A DNA stretch of 64,000 nucleotides from Arthrobacter methylotrophus (GCF_039539965.1 NZ_BAABED010000001.1:3472001-3536000); one strand, 5' to 3'; numbered from the stretch's first letter, positions 40,312-49,979 are shown. Numbers and translations: made by a program. The notes: generated by a model not told the origin, from the letters alone.

Positions 40312-43300
40312 TCAGCGGCTGAATCGCAAGGTCACCAACTGGAATGGGCGCAGAGTCAGTTCTGCGGCACCCGCCCCGGGCACGACGCCGGAAACCTCCG
40401 CCGGGCGCTCCAAAAGGTCCACGGATTGCACCTTTCGGGAATCGAAGTCGGCCGTGATGATGCCGGTGGACCGTTCTCCCAATGATTCGTAAAGCCGCAC
40501 GATGACGTCTCCTGATCCGTCCTCCGCAAGTTTGACGGCTTCGATCACCAACGCCTGGTTGAACACCGTGAAGAGCGGTTCCACAGCCTTCGCGCCCGTC
40601 AGCAGCCTCGGCTTGAGGTTGGTGCGGTACCCTTCCTCGACGGCGTCGCCGATGCTGGCACCGGGCCGAATGCTCAACTCCAGGACATGCACACCGAGAT
40701 CGGCACGGGGGTCCGGAAACTTGGGCGCCCGGAGCAGGGACACCCGGACATTGGTGGTGGTGCCGCCGTCGTCGCGGATGGCCCGGGTGACGTCGTGACC
40801 GTAGCTCGAGGCATTCGAAATCGCCACGCCGTAGCCTGGTTCCGCTACGTGGATCCAGCGATGGGCGCAGAATTCGAACTTGGCCGCTTCCCAGGACGTA
40901 TTGGTGTGGGTTGGCCGGAAAACGTGCCCGAACTGGGTTTCCGAAGCGGAACGGTCCGCGCGGACGTCCAGCGGGAACCCGATCTTCAGCAATTTCTCGC
41001 GTTCCTGCCAATCCACGGTAGTGGATATTCCGAGGGACTCGGCTCCCGCTTCGAGGGAAATGCGCTGGGTGATGGTGGAGGAACCAACCGTCCGCTCCAC
41101 CACGACGACGGCGTCCCAGCCTGCGCTCTCGAGCGTCACCGAGCGTGCCTCGACCACCGAGACGACGTTCCGGCGATAGAACTCGTCGATGTCCCAGGCA
41201 TCCCACTCGTTGGGCGTATCCCGGTGAAGTTCCAGATGGTTGCCGAACTGCCCCGGCGCCATCGCTTCGCGGCCGGTTGCGTGGTCCGAGAGGGACGTCA
41301 GCAATCCGTTGGCATCCAGCACAGCGCGGATGATGCCGTTGTCCAAGACATAGCCGCCAGCCCGTGCTGTGACACTCACCGGGGTATCCGGGTGCACCGC
41401 TTCCGCAGCGGCGAGGGCAGGTACGCCGTTCCGCTCATGGGGGGCCGCGTTGAGGAGAAATATGGTGTCCCCCTCGCCGAGCAGGGCTGTGGCCGCACTC
41501 GAGATGATGGCTTCCAGTTCCCGGGCGATGGCAGCATAGTTCCGTTCCGCATCCTGGTGGACCCACGCGATGGCGCTGCCTGGCAGGATGTCGTGGAACT
41601 GCTGCAACAGCACAAGCCGCCACAAGCGCTTGAGGTCCGCGGCCGGATAGGTGAAGGAACCGGCAGTCCGTATTGCCGCCGTCGAGCACCACAGCTCGGC
41701 TTCGCGCAGGAGGTGCTCCGAGCGGCGGTTGCCCTTTTTGGTGTTGGCTTGGCTCGTGTAGGTGCCTCGGTGCAGCTCGAGGTACATCTCCCCCACCCAG
41801 ACAGGGAGGTTGCGGTATTCGGCCTCGGCCTGCGTGAAGAATTCCTTCGCGGTTCCGATGCGCACCTTCGGCGAGCCTTCCAGGTCCGCCGTTCTGCGGG
41901 CTGCGGCAACCATTTCGCGCGTGGGCCCGCCACCGCCGTCGCCATAGCCGAAGGGGACCAGCGAAATGGTGCCCCTGCCGTGCTCCCGATAGTTTCGCTG
42001 GGCGTGTGCGAGTTCGCGGCCGTGGAGCTCGGAGTTATAGGTGTCCACGGGCGGGAAGTGGGTGAAAAGCCGCGTACCGTCGATGCCCTCCCAATTGAAA
42101 GTGTGGTGCGGCATCTTGTTGACCTGGTTCCAGGAGATCTTCTGAGTCAGGAACCAGCGGCATCCGGCAGACCTGACGATCTGGGGCAGGGCCCCGGAAT
42201 AGCCAAAGGAATCGGGCAGCCAGGCTTCCTGGCAATCGACGCCGAACTCCTCCAGGAAGAAGCTTTTACCCTCGACGAACTGGCGGGCCATGGCCTCACC
42301 GCCGGGCATGTTGGTGTCCGATTCCACCCACATGCCGCCTACCGGCACGAATTGGCCGGCCTTGACCTTTTCCCGGATCCGGATGAACAGTTCCGGATAG
42401 AACTCCTTGATCCACGCCAATTGCTGGGCAGAGGAGCAGGAAAACACGAATTCCGGGTTCTCATCCATGAGGGCCACCACATTGGAGAAAGTGCGGGCGC
42501 ACTTTCGGATGGTTTCACGGACCGGCCAGAGCCAGGCCGAGTCAATGTGGGCGTGGCCCGTGGCCAACAGTTCGTGGGCCGAAGCGTAGGCCGGCCGGCT
42601 CAGGACCTCGGCCAAGGCCTCTCTGCCTGCCGCTGCGGTGCCAGCAACGTCGTCGGGGTCCATGACGTCCAGCATGCGCTCAAAGGCGCGGAGGATTTCA
42701 TGCCGCCGCGGCAGCTCGAAGGGCAGCTCGTGCATGAGCCCGCTGAGGGTCCAGATGTCCTGATGGAGCTCCCAGACCACCTCGTTAAGTTCGGCGATCG
42801 CGATGCGACCGAGCCGATAGCGGGGCTCGTCTCCGGACGTGGCCTTGTCCCCCAGGGGGGTTGCCGCGAAGCTCCATCCTTGGCTGAGGTCCGGATTGGC
42901 CGCCGCTTCGACGTAGAAGTCCACGGAGAGCCCGCCGCCCAGGAGCTTCAGCGGAACGTGCTGGTTGCGCGGAGAAATGGCCTTGATGATGGTCCCGTCC
43001 GCGCGCCAGGCGATGCCTTCGCATTGGAATCCGGGGGCGTCGTTGCTGAAGCCGAGATCGACGACGATCTCCACCGTGGTGCCCTCGGCAGCTCCCCAGC
43101 CTTCCGGGACCTCGCCCCTAAGCCGCAACCACTTGGTGCTCCAAGCCTTGCCCCAGGCGGCGCCGTGTTCCTGGGGTTCAAAGACCTGGTGGAGCGCCTC
43201 CGCGACCGGAACCGGTTCCCCCGGCACATCCCAACTGCTGAGGGTGAGAGGCAGCGCGCGGCCGTAGATGGCGGGGGCTATGCGCTCCCGGACAAAACGT

Positions 43301-43338
43301 TCGAGCCGCTTCTCAGTGATCAGGCGGTCGTCGTGCAC
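40312..43338 (-). CDS. Alpha-mannosidase, glycoside hydrolase family 38
   Basis: 1008 residues. GH38 N-terminal catalytic domain with the zinc motif GHAHIDSAWLWP (about 260) and the nucleophile Asp in LPDSFGYSGALPQI. A middle alpha-mannosidase domain is followed by a C-terminal beta-rich Glyco_hydro_38C domain ending RPFQLVTLRFSR. No signal peptide, so cytoplasmic; such enzymes trim imported mannosides or mannose glycans. It is monocistronic with about 190 bp upstream that contain no other gene. Its 3' end meets the palindromic repeat. No mannose-related transporter lies beside it. Confidence 0.93.
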   Translation of the reverse strand: MHDDRLITEKRLERFVRERIAPAIYGRALPLTLSSWDVPGEPVPVAEALHQVFEPQEHGAAWGKAWSTKWLRLRGEVPEGWGAAEGTTVEIVVDLGFSNDAPGFQCEGIAWRADGTIIKAISPRNQHVPLKLLGGGLSVDFYVEAAANPDLSQGWSFAATPLGDKATSGDEPRYRLGRIAIAELNEVVWELHQDIWTLSGLMHELPFELPRRHEILRAFERMLDVMDPDDVAGTAAAGREALAEVLSRPAYASAHELLATGHAHIDSAWLWPVRETIRKCARTFSNVVALMDENPEFVFSCSSAQQLAWIKEFYPELFIRIREKVKAGQFVPVGGMWVESDTNMPGGEAMARQFVEGKSFFLEEFGVDCQEAWLPDSFGYSGALPQIVRSAGCRWFLTQKISWNQVNKMPHHTFNWEGIDGTRLFTHFPPVDTYNSELHGRELAHAQRNYREHGRGTISLVPFGYGDGGGGPTREMVAAARRTADLEGSPKVRIGTAKEFFTQAEAEYRNLPVWVGEMYLELHRGTYTSQANTKKGNRRSEHLLREAELWCSTAAIRTAGSFTYPAADLKRLWRLVLLQQFHDILPGSAIAWVHQDAERNYAAIARELEAIISSAATALLGEGDTIFLLNAAPHERNGVPALAAAEAVHPDTPVSVTARAGGYVLDNGIIRAVLDANGLLTSLSDHATGREAMAPGQFGNHLELHRDTPNEWDAWDIDEFYRRNVVSVVEARSVTLESAGWDAVVVVERTVGSSTITQRISLEAGAESLGISTTVDWQEREKLLKIGFPLDVRADRSASETQFGHVFRPTHTNTSWEAAKFEFCAHRWIHVAEPGYGVAISNASSYGHDVTRAIRDDGGTTTNVRVSLLRAPKFPDPRADLGVHVLELSIRPGASIGDAVEEGYRTNLKPRLLTGAKAVEPLFTVFNQALVIEAVKLAEDGSGDVIVRLYESLGERSTGIITADFDSRKVQSVDLLERPAEVSGVVPGAGAAELTLRPFQLVTLRFSR

Positions 43339-43531
43339 TTGAAGTCCCCTTTAACGGTGGGCTACGTTGAGTTGCTTCCGTACCGTCAGGCAGCCTAGAT
43401 CGGCAAAGTCACGGTCCAGAGGAAACAAGGATTCCATTCGATGGATAAAATCTACGTTGTTCCGCAACAATTACCAAGTGATTGATCGCTGTCCCTGCAA
43501 ACCCCTAATCCCCACCGGCTCCCAGCCTTCG

Positions 43532-44434
43532 CTAGCTCAGGCCGGGGCCCTCGCCGGCGTGGGCCCGCGCCGGAACCCCCACCCGGTCACTTCCAGCGTA
43601 GACGTTCAGGCTGGTCCCCCGGCTGAATCCCACGAGCGTCAGGCCCGCCTCTTGGGCGAGTTCCGCGGCGAGGCTTGAGGGTGCGCTGACGGCGGCCAGA
43701 ACCGGGATTCCAGCGAGTGCCGCCTTTTGGACGAGCTCGAAAGACGCCCTTCCGGAAACCTGCAGGACGGTACCCTTCAGGGGCAACAGTCCTTCGCGAA
43801 GTGCCCAGCCCACCACCTTGTCCACGGCATTGTGCCTGCCCACGTCTTCGCGTAAGCACAAGAGTTCAGCGACACTGCCTTCGCCGTCGTCGTGGATCTT
43901 GAAGAGACCCGCTGCATGCACTCCTCCGGTCTTGTCAAAGACCGCCTGTGCGGCGCGGAGCCGGTCAGGCAGGGAGGCGAGAATTTCCACCGGCACCTTC
44001 AGCGGGTCGTCCGCCGGGCTGAAGTGGGAGGACTTGCGCACCGCCTCGATGGAGTCGGTGCCGCAGATCCCGCACGAACTGGACGTGTAGACGTTGCGGC
44101 CGGTCTCCGGAAGGACGACGTCGGGCCGCAGCTGGGCTTCCACCACATTGAACGTCTGAACGCCGTTCTCGTCCTCGCCGGCGCAGAAACGCAGCGAGAT
44201 GAGCTGGGCAGGATCCCAGATGACGCCCTCGGATACCAGGAAGCCCGCCACCAAGTCAAAGTCGTCGCCAGGAGTCCGCATGGTCACGGAGAAAGACATG
44301 TGGCCCAAGCGCACCTCCAACGGTTCCTCGACCGCCAGGAAGTCCTCGCGGTAGCGGACCGGGTGATCCAGGGCCTGGGCCGAGCCGTCCAGGACGAACT
44401 TGTGCACTTTGCGGCGCTGGGTCACCCGTCCCAT
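43532..44434 (-). CDS. fdhD: Formate dehydrogenase accessory sulfurtransferase
   Basis: 300 residues, FdhD family. The N-terminal region has EEPLEVRLGHMSFSVTMRTPGDDFDLVAGFLVSEGVI, the cysteine motif SSCGICGTDSIEAV carries the persulfide-transfer loop, and GRASFELVQKAALAGIPVLAAVSAPSS near the C-terminus binds the guanine nucleotide of the cofactor. FdhD transfers sulfur from a cysteine desulfurase to bis-MGD before insertion into formate dehydrogenase. It starts 2 bp after the stop of its client oxidoreductase gene, in one operon. Confidence 0.95.
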   Translation of the reverse strand: MGRVTQRRKVHKFVLDGSAQALDHPVRYREDFLAVEEPLEVRLGHMSFSVTMRTPGDDFDLVAGFLVSEGVIWDPAQLISLRFCAGEDENGVQTFNVVEAQLRPDVVLPETGRNVYTSSSCGICGTDSIEAVRKSSHFSPADDPLKVPVEILASLPDRLRAAQAVFDKTGGVHAAGLFKIHDDGEGSVAELLCLREDVGRHNAVDKVVGWALREGLLPLKGTVLQVSGRASFELVQKAALAGIPVLAAVSAPSSLAAELAQEAGLTLVGFSRGTSLNVYAGSDRVGVPARAHAGEGPGLS

Positions 44435-44435
44435 G

Positions 44436-46772
44436 TCAGATCCCTACCGTCTGGGCGGCTTCACCGTGTTCAGCGGCTTCCCCGTGCTTAACGAATCGCA
44501 CGGTCATGGCCTTGTAACCGGGCGTGTTGGATTCACGGGCAACCAGCTCTCGGTGAACCAGGGCGTTGGCCTCCGGGAAATACGCGGCCGCACAACCCTT
44601 CGCCGTGGGGTAGGCAACCAGCCGGAACTTGTCCGCCCGGCGTTCCGTGCCCCCGAACGTGGAGATGACGTCCACCAAGTCCCGGTCTTCGAAGCCGAGC
44701 CCCCTGATATCGTCCTCGTGGACCAGGATGACCCGGCGGCCATCGGAAATGCCGCGGTAGCGGTCATCGAGCCCGTAGAACGTGGTGTTGTACTGGTCGT
44801 GGCTACGAACCGTCTGCAGGATCAGGTGGCCGGCCGGGGCTTCGAGGTACTCCAGCGGGCTTACGGTGAAGCGTGCCTTGCCGATGTCCGTCGCGAACGT
44901 CCGGGTGTCGCGCGGCGGATTGGGCAGCACGAAACCATTCTTGGTCCGGACCCTCGCGTTGAAGTCCTGGAAGCCGGGGATCACCCTGGAGATGTGGTCG
45001 CGGATGACGTCGTAGTCTTCGGCCATGGCACGCCAATCCACCGGGTGGTTGTCCCCGAGGACCGCCTGAGCCATGCGTGCGACGATGACGGGTTCGCTGA
45101 GCAGGTGGTCCGAGACCGGAGTCAGCCGGCCCTGGGTGGAGTGGATCACGGACATGGAGTCTTCCACCGAGAGGATCTGACGGCCGCCTGGGTGCTTGTC
45201 GTCGCTGTCCGTTCTGCCCAGGGTAGGCAGGATCAGGGAGGTCTTGCCATGCACTACGTGGGCACGGTTGGGTTTGGTAGAGATGTGTACCGTCAGCCCG
45301 GCCCTCTTCAGCCCTTCCTCCAGCGCAACGGTGTCCGAGCCCGCCGCCGCGAAGTTACCGCCCATGGAGACGAACACATCCACGTCGCCCTTCTCCAAGG
45401 CGTGCTGGGTTTCCACGGAGTCGTAGCCGTGTGCCCGTGGCATCGTGAATCCGAATTCCTTGTCGAGAGCTGCGAGGAAGCCCTCCGAAGGCTTCTCCCA
45501 GATACCCATGGTGCGGTCGCCCTGCACGTTGGAGTGGCCGCGGACGGGGCAAGCTCCGGCGCCCCTCTTGCCGAAGTTGCCTTGGAGGAGCAGGAGGTTG
45601 ATGATTTCCCGCAAGGTATCTACGGAGTGCGGCTGCTGAGTCAGGCCGAGCGCCCAGCAAATGATGGTGCCCTTCGAAGCGGCCAGCATGCCCGCCACCT
45701 TGGTGATTTCGATGCGGCTCAGGCCCGTGGCGCGTTCCGTCTCCTCCCAGTCCAGGGTTGCCCGTGCGTCGGCGTAAGCCTCGAAGCCGTCGGTCTGCGC
45801 CTCGATGAAGGCGCTGTCCACCACGGTGCCCGGCTTCCGCTTCTCTTCTTCCAGCAGGAGGTGGCCCAGCGCTTGGAACAAAGCGAGGTCCCCACCTACC
45901 TTGATCTGCAGGAATTCGTCCGCGATGTCCGTCCCACCGCCCACCACGCCGTTGAGGGACTGGGGATCCTTGAAGTTCAGGAGCCCGGCTTCGGGCAACG
46001 GATTAACGGCGACAACCTTGCCGCCGTTGTTCTTGCAATCGCGCAGGGCGGAGAGCATGCGCGGGTGGTTGGTTCCCGGGTTTTGGCCTACCACGAGCAC
46101 CAGTTGCGCCTCGTGGATGTCTTCCAAGGAGACGGTACCTTTACCGATGCCGATGGTCGGGTTCAGGGCGCTGCCGGAGGACTCGTGGCACATGTTCGAG
46201 CAGTCGGGCAGGTTGTTGGTGCCCAGGCTCCGGGCGAAGAGCTGGTACATGAAGGCGGTCTCGTTGGCGGTCCGCCCCGAGGTGTAGAAGACACAGCGGT
46301 CCGGGGTGGTGGCGTTTACGTGCTCACCGATCAGGGCGAAAGCGTCCGCCCAGCTGATCGGCGAATAGTGTGTTTCGCCCGGGCGAATGACGACGGGCTC
46401 GGCGATGCGTCCTTGGCTGCCCAGCCAGTACTCGGTCTTGTCCTCAAGCTCGGCCAAAGAATGCCGGGCCCAAAACGCCGCGTCGACCACCCGCGTGGTG
46501 CTTTCTTCGGCAATGGCTTTGGCACCGTTTTCGCAGAACTCGGCGGGACTGCGTTTGCCCGTAATAGACTCCGGCCAAGCGCACCCGGGACAATCGAAAC
46601 CGTCCCGCTGGTTGACGCGGAGCATCGACTTGACGGTCCGGCTCACACCGGCTTGGGCCCAGCCCCGTTCCAATGCGACGGTGACTGCCTTGACACCGGC
46701 GGCGGAGCGCTTGGGCGGGTGGACTTGGAGATCATCTTCATTGATATCCTGCTCGGGAGCATGCCTGTTCAT
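44436..46772 (-). CDS. FdhF/YdeP-type molybdopterin oxidoreductase
   Basis: 778 residues from ATG 46772; the frame continues to 46952 but overlaps moeA and is not needed. N-terminal DGFDCPGCAWPE with two cysteines takes the place of a classical CxxCxxxC [4Fe-4S] site, as in the YdeP subgroup. Molybdopterin domain motifs follow (DRCVFYTSGRTANETAFMYQ, GKGTVSLEDI, VVGQNPGTNHPRML), with a C-terminal molydop_binding domain (TVRSHDQYNTTFYGLDDRYRG). No small or membrane subunit is encoded beside it, so electron acceptor and true substrate are uncertain; formate is only the family label. fdhD follows. Confidence 0.9.
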   Translation of the reverse strand: MNRHAPEQDINEDDLQVHPPKRSAAGVKAVTVALERGWAQAGVSRTVKSMLRVNQRDGFDCPGCAWPESITGKRSPAEFCENGAKAIAEESTTRVVDAAFWARHSLAELEDKTEYWLGSQGRIAEPVVIRPGETHYSPISWADAFALIGEHVNATTPDRCVFYTSGRTANETAFMYQLFARSLGTNNLPDCSNMCHESSGSALNPTIGIGKGTVSLEDIHEAQLVLVVGQNPGTNHPRMLSALRDCKNNGGKVVAVNPLPEAGLLNFKDPQSLNGVVGGGTDIADEFLQIKVGGDLALFQALGHLLLEEEKRKPGTVVDSAFIEAQTDGFEAYADARATLDWEETERATGLSRIEITKVAGMLAASKGTIICWALGLTQQPHSVDTLREIINLLLLQGNFGKRGAGACPVRGHSNVQGDRTMGIWEKPSEGFLAALDKEFGFTMPRAHGYDSVETQHALEKGDVDVFVSMGGNFAAAGSDTVALEEGLKRAGLTVHISTKPNRAHVVHGKTSLILPTLGRTDSDDKHPGGRQILSVEDSMSVIHSTQGRLTPVSDHLLSEPVIVARMAQAVLGDNHPVDWRAMAEDYDVIRDHISRVIPGFQDFNARVRTKNGFVLPNPPRDTRTFATDIGKARFTVSPLEYLEAPAGHLILQTVRSHDQYNTTFYGLDDRYRGISDGRRVILVHEDDIRGLGFEDRDLVDVISTFGGTERRADKFRLVAYPTAKGCAAAYFPEANALVHRELVARESNTPGYKAMTVRFVKHGEAAEHGEAAQTVGI

Positions 46773-46834
46773 GATCCCATCATTGCAAGGCCTGACTCCC
46801 GATTCCACCTGTGTCCATTCTTGGCCGGAAGATG

Positions 46835-48187
46835 TCAGCCGGTCAGGGCACTCCAGTCCACTGGACCTGATGAAACCTTGCGGCTGGGCCTGGCGGGAGT
46901 CTTCTTGGCTTGGCCCTCCGGAGGCTTCGCCGCGGGAAGCGGAGGCCCCCAAGGCAAGGGAAAAGCGGGCACGGCCTCGCCCAGCTGCGCGCCGTGGGGT
47001 GGCACCACCATGACTCCGTCCGCACTCGCGAGCCCCCGCATCATCCCCGGCCCCGCGTGCTGCGCCGGAGAGGCCAAACCGTACACGAACCTGAAGGGAA
47101 GCAAGCGGGTGCGTCCAGGATCGGCGTCGAGCATCGCTCCGCTTGGCACCTCTTCGATGTCGGACAGCGTTCCGTGCCCGAGTCCAGCGAGCAACGGCGC
47201 CCCGATCGTGAAGAGCGCCATCATGGCAGCGAGCGGGTTCCCGGGAAGCCCCACCACAAAGCGTCCGTCAGGCAGTTCGGCCAAGACGGCGGGATGTCCC
47301 GGCCGCATCGCAATGCCATCAATCAACAAGCGGCCCCCGAGCTCCGCAATGGCCCGCCGGAAGTGGTCCGTCCCCGAGCGGCCCGTACCCCCTGTGGTGA
47401 TAACGACGTCGGCGGGTGGCCTATCCGGCGACAATTCGCCTTCTTCCAGGCCCGAGAGCCATTCTTCATAGGAGTCGCCCACTTTGAGCTGCTCGCCGCG
47501 GATCCCGCCAAGGAGTTCGACGACGGCGCCAAGCTGGGGCCCGAAGGTATCCCGCACCCGGCCGGGGACCGGCACACCCGCGGTCACCACTTCTGAGCCG
47601 GTCATGAGCAGCTTCACGTGAGGTTTGCCCAGGACGTCGAGTTCGTCGCGACCTGTCAGGGCGGCCAGGGCGAGGTGGGCGGGGTTCAGGACCACCCCGG
47701 ATGCGATCAGCAGCTCGCCCGCCCCGGCTTCTTCTCCCGCGTTGCGGATATGTTGCCCATTGTGCGGTTCGCCGGGCTTGGCGTTCCCGCCGAGCGCGAG
47801 GACCGGCAAGCCATCTTCGTCAGTGGTCAGGACCCCGCTCTCGCTGCGGAGCACAGCCTTGGCCCCCGGCGGGATCAGACCGCCGGTAACAATAGGGCTC
47901 GCCTGGTGCGGAGCCAGCCGATGGCCTGGTTCGGCGAGGATCCACGGGCCGCTACCGTTGACAGCCCAGCCATCCATCGCCGAGGAAGCGTAGTGCGGCA
48001 CGTCCTGCAGTGCGCGGACATCCGCGGCCAAGATCCTGCCGAGGGCGTCCTTCAGGGCTACGGGTGCGGCCGGAATGGGCGTGGCACAGTCGAAGGCAAT
48101 TTGCCGGGCCTCCGCCCACAGGTGGTCGGCGTGCGGGACATGCTCGGCGTGCGGGTCCTCGGCGCTCTGGCCAGGGGCTTCCGTCAT
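46835..48187 (-). CDS. moeA: Molybdopterin molybdotransferase
   Basis: 450 residues: MoeA N-terminal linker (ALKDALGRILAADV, SAMDGWAV), central MoCF domain with TTGGTGRSGTDHF and the GxPxGxP-like GLPGNPLAAMM, and a C-terminal MoeA domain. It inserts molybdate into adenylylated molybdopterin. The last 50 residues are Pro/Ala/Lys-rich (PLPAAKPPEGQAKKTPARP) and look like a non-conserved extension. Its start overlaps the DUF6457 stop by 4 bp. It precedes the molybdoenzyme gene, so the operon supplies cofactor to that enzyme. Confidence 0.94.
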   Translation of the reverse strand: MTEAPGQSAEDPHAEHVPHADHLWAEARQIAFDCATPIPAAPVALKDALGRILAADVRALQDVPHYASSAMDGWAVNGSGPWILAEPGHRLAPHQASPIVTGGLIPPGAKAVLRSESGVLTTDEDGLPVLALGGNAKPGEPHNGQHIRNAGEEAGAGELLIASGVVLNPAHLALAALTGRDELDVLGKPHVKLLMTGSEVVTAGVPVPGRVRDTFGPQLGAVVELLGGIRGEQLKVGDSYEEWLSGLEEGELSPDRPPADVVITTGGTGRSGTDHFRRAIAELGGRLLIDGIAMRPGHPAVLAELPDGRFVVGLPGNPLAAMMALFTIGAPLLAGLGHGTLSDIEEVPSGAMLDADPGRTRLLPFRFVYGLASPAQHAGPGMMRGLASADGVMVVPPHGAQLGEAVPAFPLPWGPPLPAAKPPEGQAKKTPARPSRKVSSGPVDWSALTG

Positions 48188-48471
48188 CCGGCGTCGATTC
48201 CGGGGTTCGTATAGTCCTTGGCGAGCGTGCGTGCCAGGCCCAGCGCGGCATCCATCGACGCGGTTTCAGTCGCCTGGCCCGAACCTGCGGCACGTCCGGC
48301 GGCGAAACCGGCAATGAAGGTGGTCAAAGGAGCTGCCGGACGGACGACTGAATGCGCGGCTACGCCTGCCAAAGACAGGATCTCGTTGATGTCGATCTCG
48401 ACGTCTTCGAGCTGGAATGCCTGCATCAGGCTCCTGCACCATTCCTCAAGCGTTTCTTCTTGGCTCTTCAC
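48184..48471 (-). CDS. DUF6457-family small protein of the molybdenum cofactor operon
   Basis: 95 residues, helical, with EEWCRSLMQAFQLEDVEIDINEILSLAGVAAHSVVRPAAPLTTFIAGFAAGRAAG, matching the actinobacterial DUF6457 family that is regularly placed among Moco genes. No catalytic motif. It lies between mobA and moeA, 31 bp from the former and overlapping the latter by 4 bp. A role in cofactor assembly is inferred from position. Confidence 0.85.
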   Translation of the reverse strand: MKSQEETLEEWCRSLMQAFQLEDVEIDINEILSLAGVAAHSVVRPAAPLTTFIAGFAAGRAAGSGQATETASMDAALGLARTLAKDYTNPGIDAG

Positions 48472-48502
48472 GATCGGCCTCCACAGTCCGGTACAGCTTT
48501 TG

Positions 48503-49138
48503 TCACGGCTGGTCGCCGTCTACGCCGAGCGCCGCGGCATCACCCCAGGTATCCACGTCATCGGTGGAACCAGCGGGGACTGGTACGGCTAGCAGATCAA
48601 GCCTAGCAAGCAGCCGGAAGACTGCGGCATTGGCCAGGCCACCCTGTTCTGCTGCCGCCAGCACTTCCCGTTGCAAAGCGGAGAACCGGTAGACCCCGAG
48701 CAATGGCTGTCTTCGGCCATCGGCTGATACGGATATGGCCCCCTCCGCGTCCGGGTGCTCGGCAAGCTCGCTGAGCAGGACTGGAACCGCGGTACCAGCG
48801 AACGGCATATCGCAGGCCATGACGAGTACCCACCGCGCGTGTGTCCCGCTTGGCAATCGACCGTGCCCGGCCCGGGTTACATCGTCTTGTTCAAGGGCAG
48901 CGAGCCCGGCTTCGATCGCGGCCGCCGGTCCGGCGAATGGGGGGTCCTCGCGGGCGGTCAGGGTCCCGTCCGGCAATGTACCGGGATCCGGCCCGACGAC
49001 GACGACGGTGCCGGCACCATGCGCTGCCTCCAGGGCGCGCTGGAGGAGCGTGGCGCCGCCAAATTTGAGCTCGGCTTTGGGCACGCCACCTAGGCGGGAG
49101 GACTTCCCACCCGCCAAGATCACCGCATCAAAGTCCAC
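48503..49138 (-). CDS. mobA: Molybdenum cofactor guanylyltransferase
   Basis: 211 residues, MobA-like NTP transferase: LAGGKSSRLGGVPKAEL (nucleotide-binding loop with RxGxxK pattern) at residues 8-24, VVVVGPDP, EDPPFAGPAAAIEAGL and ACDMPFAG with the metal-binding Asp. It attaches GMP to molybdopterin to make the dinucleotide used by formate-dehydrogenase-type enzymes, fitting the oxidoreductase and fdhD downstream. First gene of the operon mobA - DUF6457 - moeA - oxidoreductase - fdhD. Confidence 0.9.
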   Translation of the reverse strand: MDFDAVILAGGKSSRLGGVPKAELKFGGATLLQRALEAAHGAGTVVVVGPDPGTLPDGTLTAREDPPFAGPAAAIEAGLAALEQDDVTRAGHGRLPSGTHARWVLVMACDMPFAGTAVPVLLSELAEHPDAEGAISVSADGRRQPLLGVYRFSALQREVLAAAEQGGLANAAVFRLLARLDLLAVPVPAGSTDDVDTWGDAAALGVDGDQP

Positions 49139-49175
49139 CCGCCCAGATTACCCGGGAAGCAGGCTCAATTCCGGT

Positions 49176-49676
49176 TCAGGCCGCCGATTCGGGCAAGAGG
49201 AAGGGATCCCATGCGGGCGCAGGTTTCTCAAGCTCCTTGATTTGCCAGATAGTCCCGGTAGGCGCCGCCGGAGTGAACCTCAGTTTCCAGCCCATCTCGG
49301 CCGGTGTGTGGTCACTCTTGGCGTTGTTGCAGCGTAGGCACGCCGCCACCAGGTTTTCCCAGGAATCCGCGCCGCCCCTGGATTTGGGGTGGACGTGGTC
49401 AATGGTGTGAGCTGCTTTCCCGCAATAGGCGCAACGGTGACCGTCGCGGCGCAAGACGCCGCGGCGTGTGACCGCTGTGATCGTGTTGTACCTTGGCCGG
49501 ATGTAGCGATTGAGGAGGATCACGGACGGACGTCCGAGAATCTCCTGTGGCCCGACGACAGGCTCGTCGCCTTCAGCCACTACGCTCGCTTTTCCGGTGA
49601 GCACAAGGACCAGCGCCCGGCGGAAGGTTACTACCGCCAGCGGTTCATATCCAGCATTCAGAACGAGTGTGCGCAT
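49176..49676 (-). CDS. HNH endonuclease-family protein
   Basis: 166 residues. N-terminal MRTLVLNAGYEPLAVVTFRRAL module, then an HNH domain with two zinc CxxC pairs: CAYCGKAAHTIDHVHPKSRGG (catalytic His-Asp-His region) and CLRCNNAKSDHTP. This standalone HNH type is widespread and conserved in actinobacterial chromosomes, not a phage or restriction enzyme; its role is unknown. AGAGG precedes the start. It stands alone between mobA and the NlpC/P60 gene. Confidence 0.9.
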   Translation of the reverse strand: MRTLVLNAGYEPLAVVTFRRALVLVLTGKASVVAEGDEPVVGPQEILGRPSVILLNRYIRPRYNTITAVTRRGVLRRDGHRCAYCGKAAHTIDHVHPKSRGGADSWENLVAACLRCNNAKSDHTPAEMGWKLRFTPAAPTGTIWQIKELEKPAPAWDPFLLPESAA

Positions 49677-49933
49677 GCACGTACCTCTTCACGGCCGCAC
49701 CCGTCAGGGGCGCGAGGGCCGGCTGCCCTCTGCATGTACGGGCTGTGGATCGACACCACAAGAGTAAACACGCGGAGGCCAGATCAACGAATCCGCGAGT
49801 GGGTTCCGGGACTGTGTCGGGCAAAATTCATGTCCCGGACACGTCGCGGGAACCTCCGAATCGTCCGAAGAGCGGGTCTGGAATTGGGTCCCAAGGTTCC
49901 CAAGGCAGTGATTTAGCGCATGCCGGTTAAAAC
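49677..49933. other. Intergenic stretch without a gene
   Basis: Between the HNH gene start and the NlpC/P60 terminator I find no credible coding frame. It holds an imperfect inverted repeat around 49812-49860 (GTGTCGGG...TCCCGGACAC type) and short direct repeats (GGGTCCCAAGG/GTTCCCAAGG at about 49889-49910). Promoter signals for the HNH gene are probably at its left end but are not distinct. Confidence 0.5.
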
Positions 49934-49969
49934 GAAACATCCCCGCAAGCACTCCAGCGGGGATGTTTC
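49934..49969 (-). terminator. Terminator of the NlpC/P60 gene
   Basis: 13-bp perfect stem (49934-49946 with 49957-49969) and a 10-nt loop; on the minus strand it is followed by GTTTTAACC. It lies 10 bp after the gene's stop. Confidence 0.85.
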
Positions 49970-49979
49970 AAGAAGCTAT

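Noticed and set aside
40687..43398. 903-codon open frame antisense to the alpha-mannosidase gene
   Set aside because: The minus strand has a complete GH38 enzyme; the plus frame shows no domain and shadow-type composition.
46773..46952. N-terminal extension of the molybdoenzyme
   Set aside because: Overlaps the moeA 3' end; the internal ATG gives the family's usual length.
44400..47471. 1023-codon open frame antisense to the molybdoenzyme and moeA
   Set aside because: Spans three well-supported minus-strand genes; no motif of its own.
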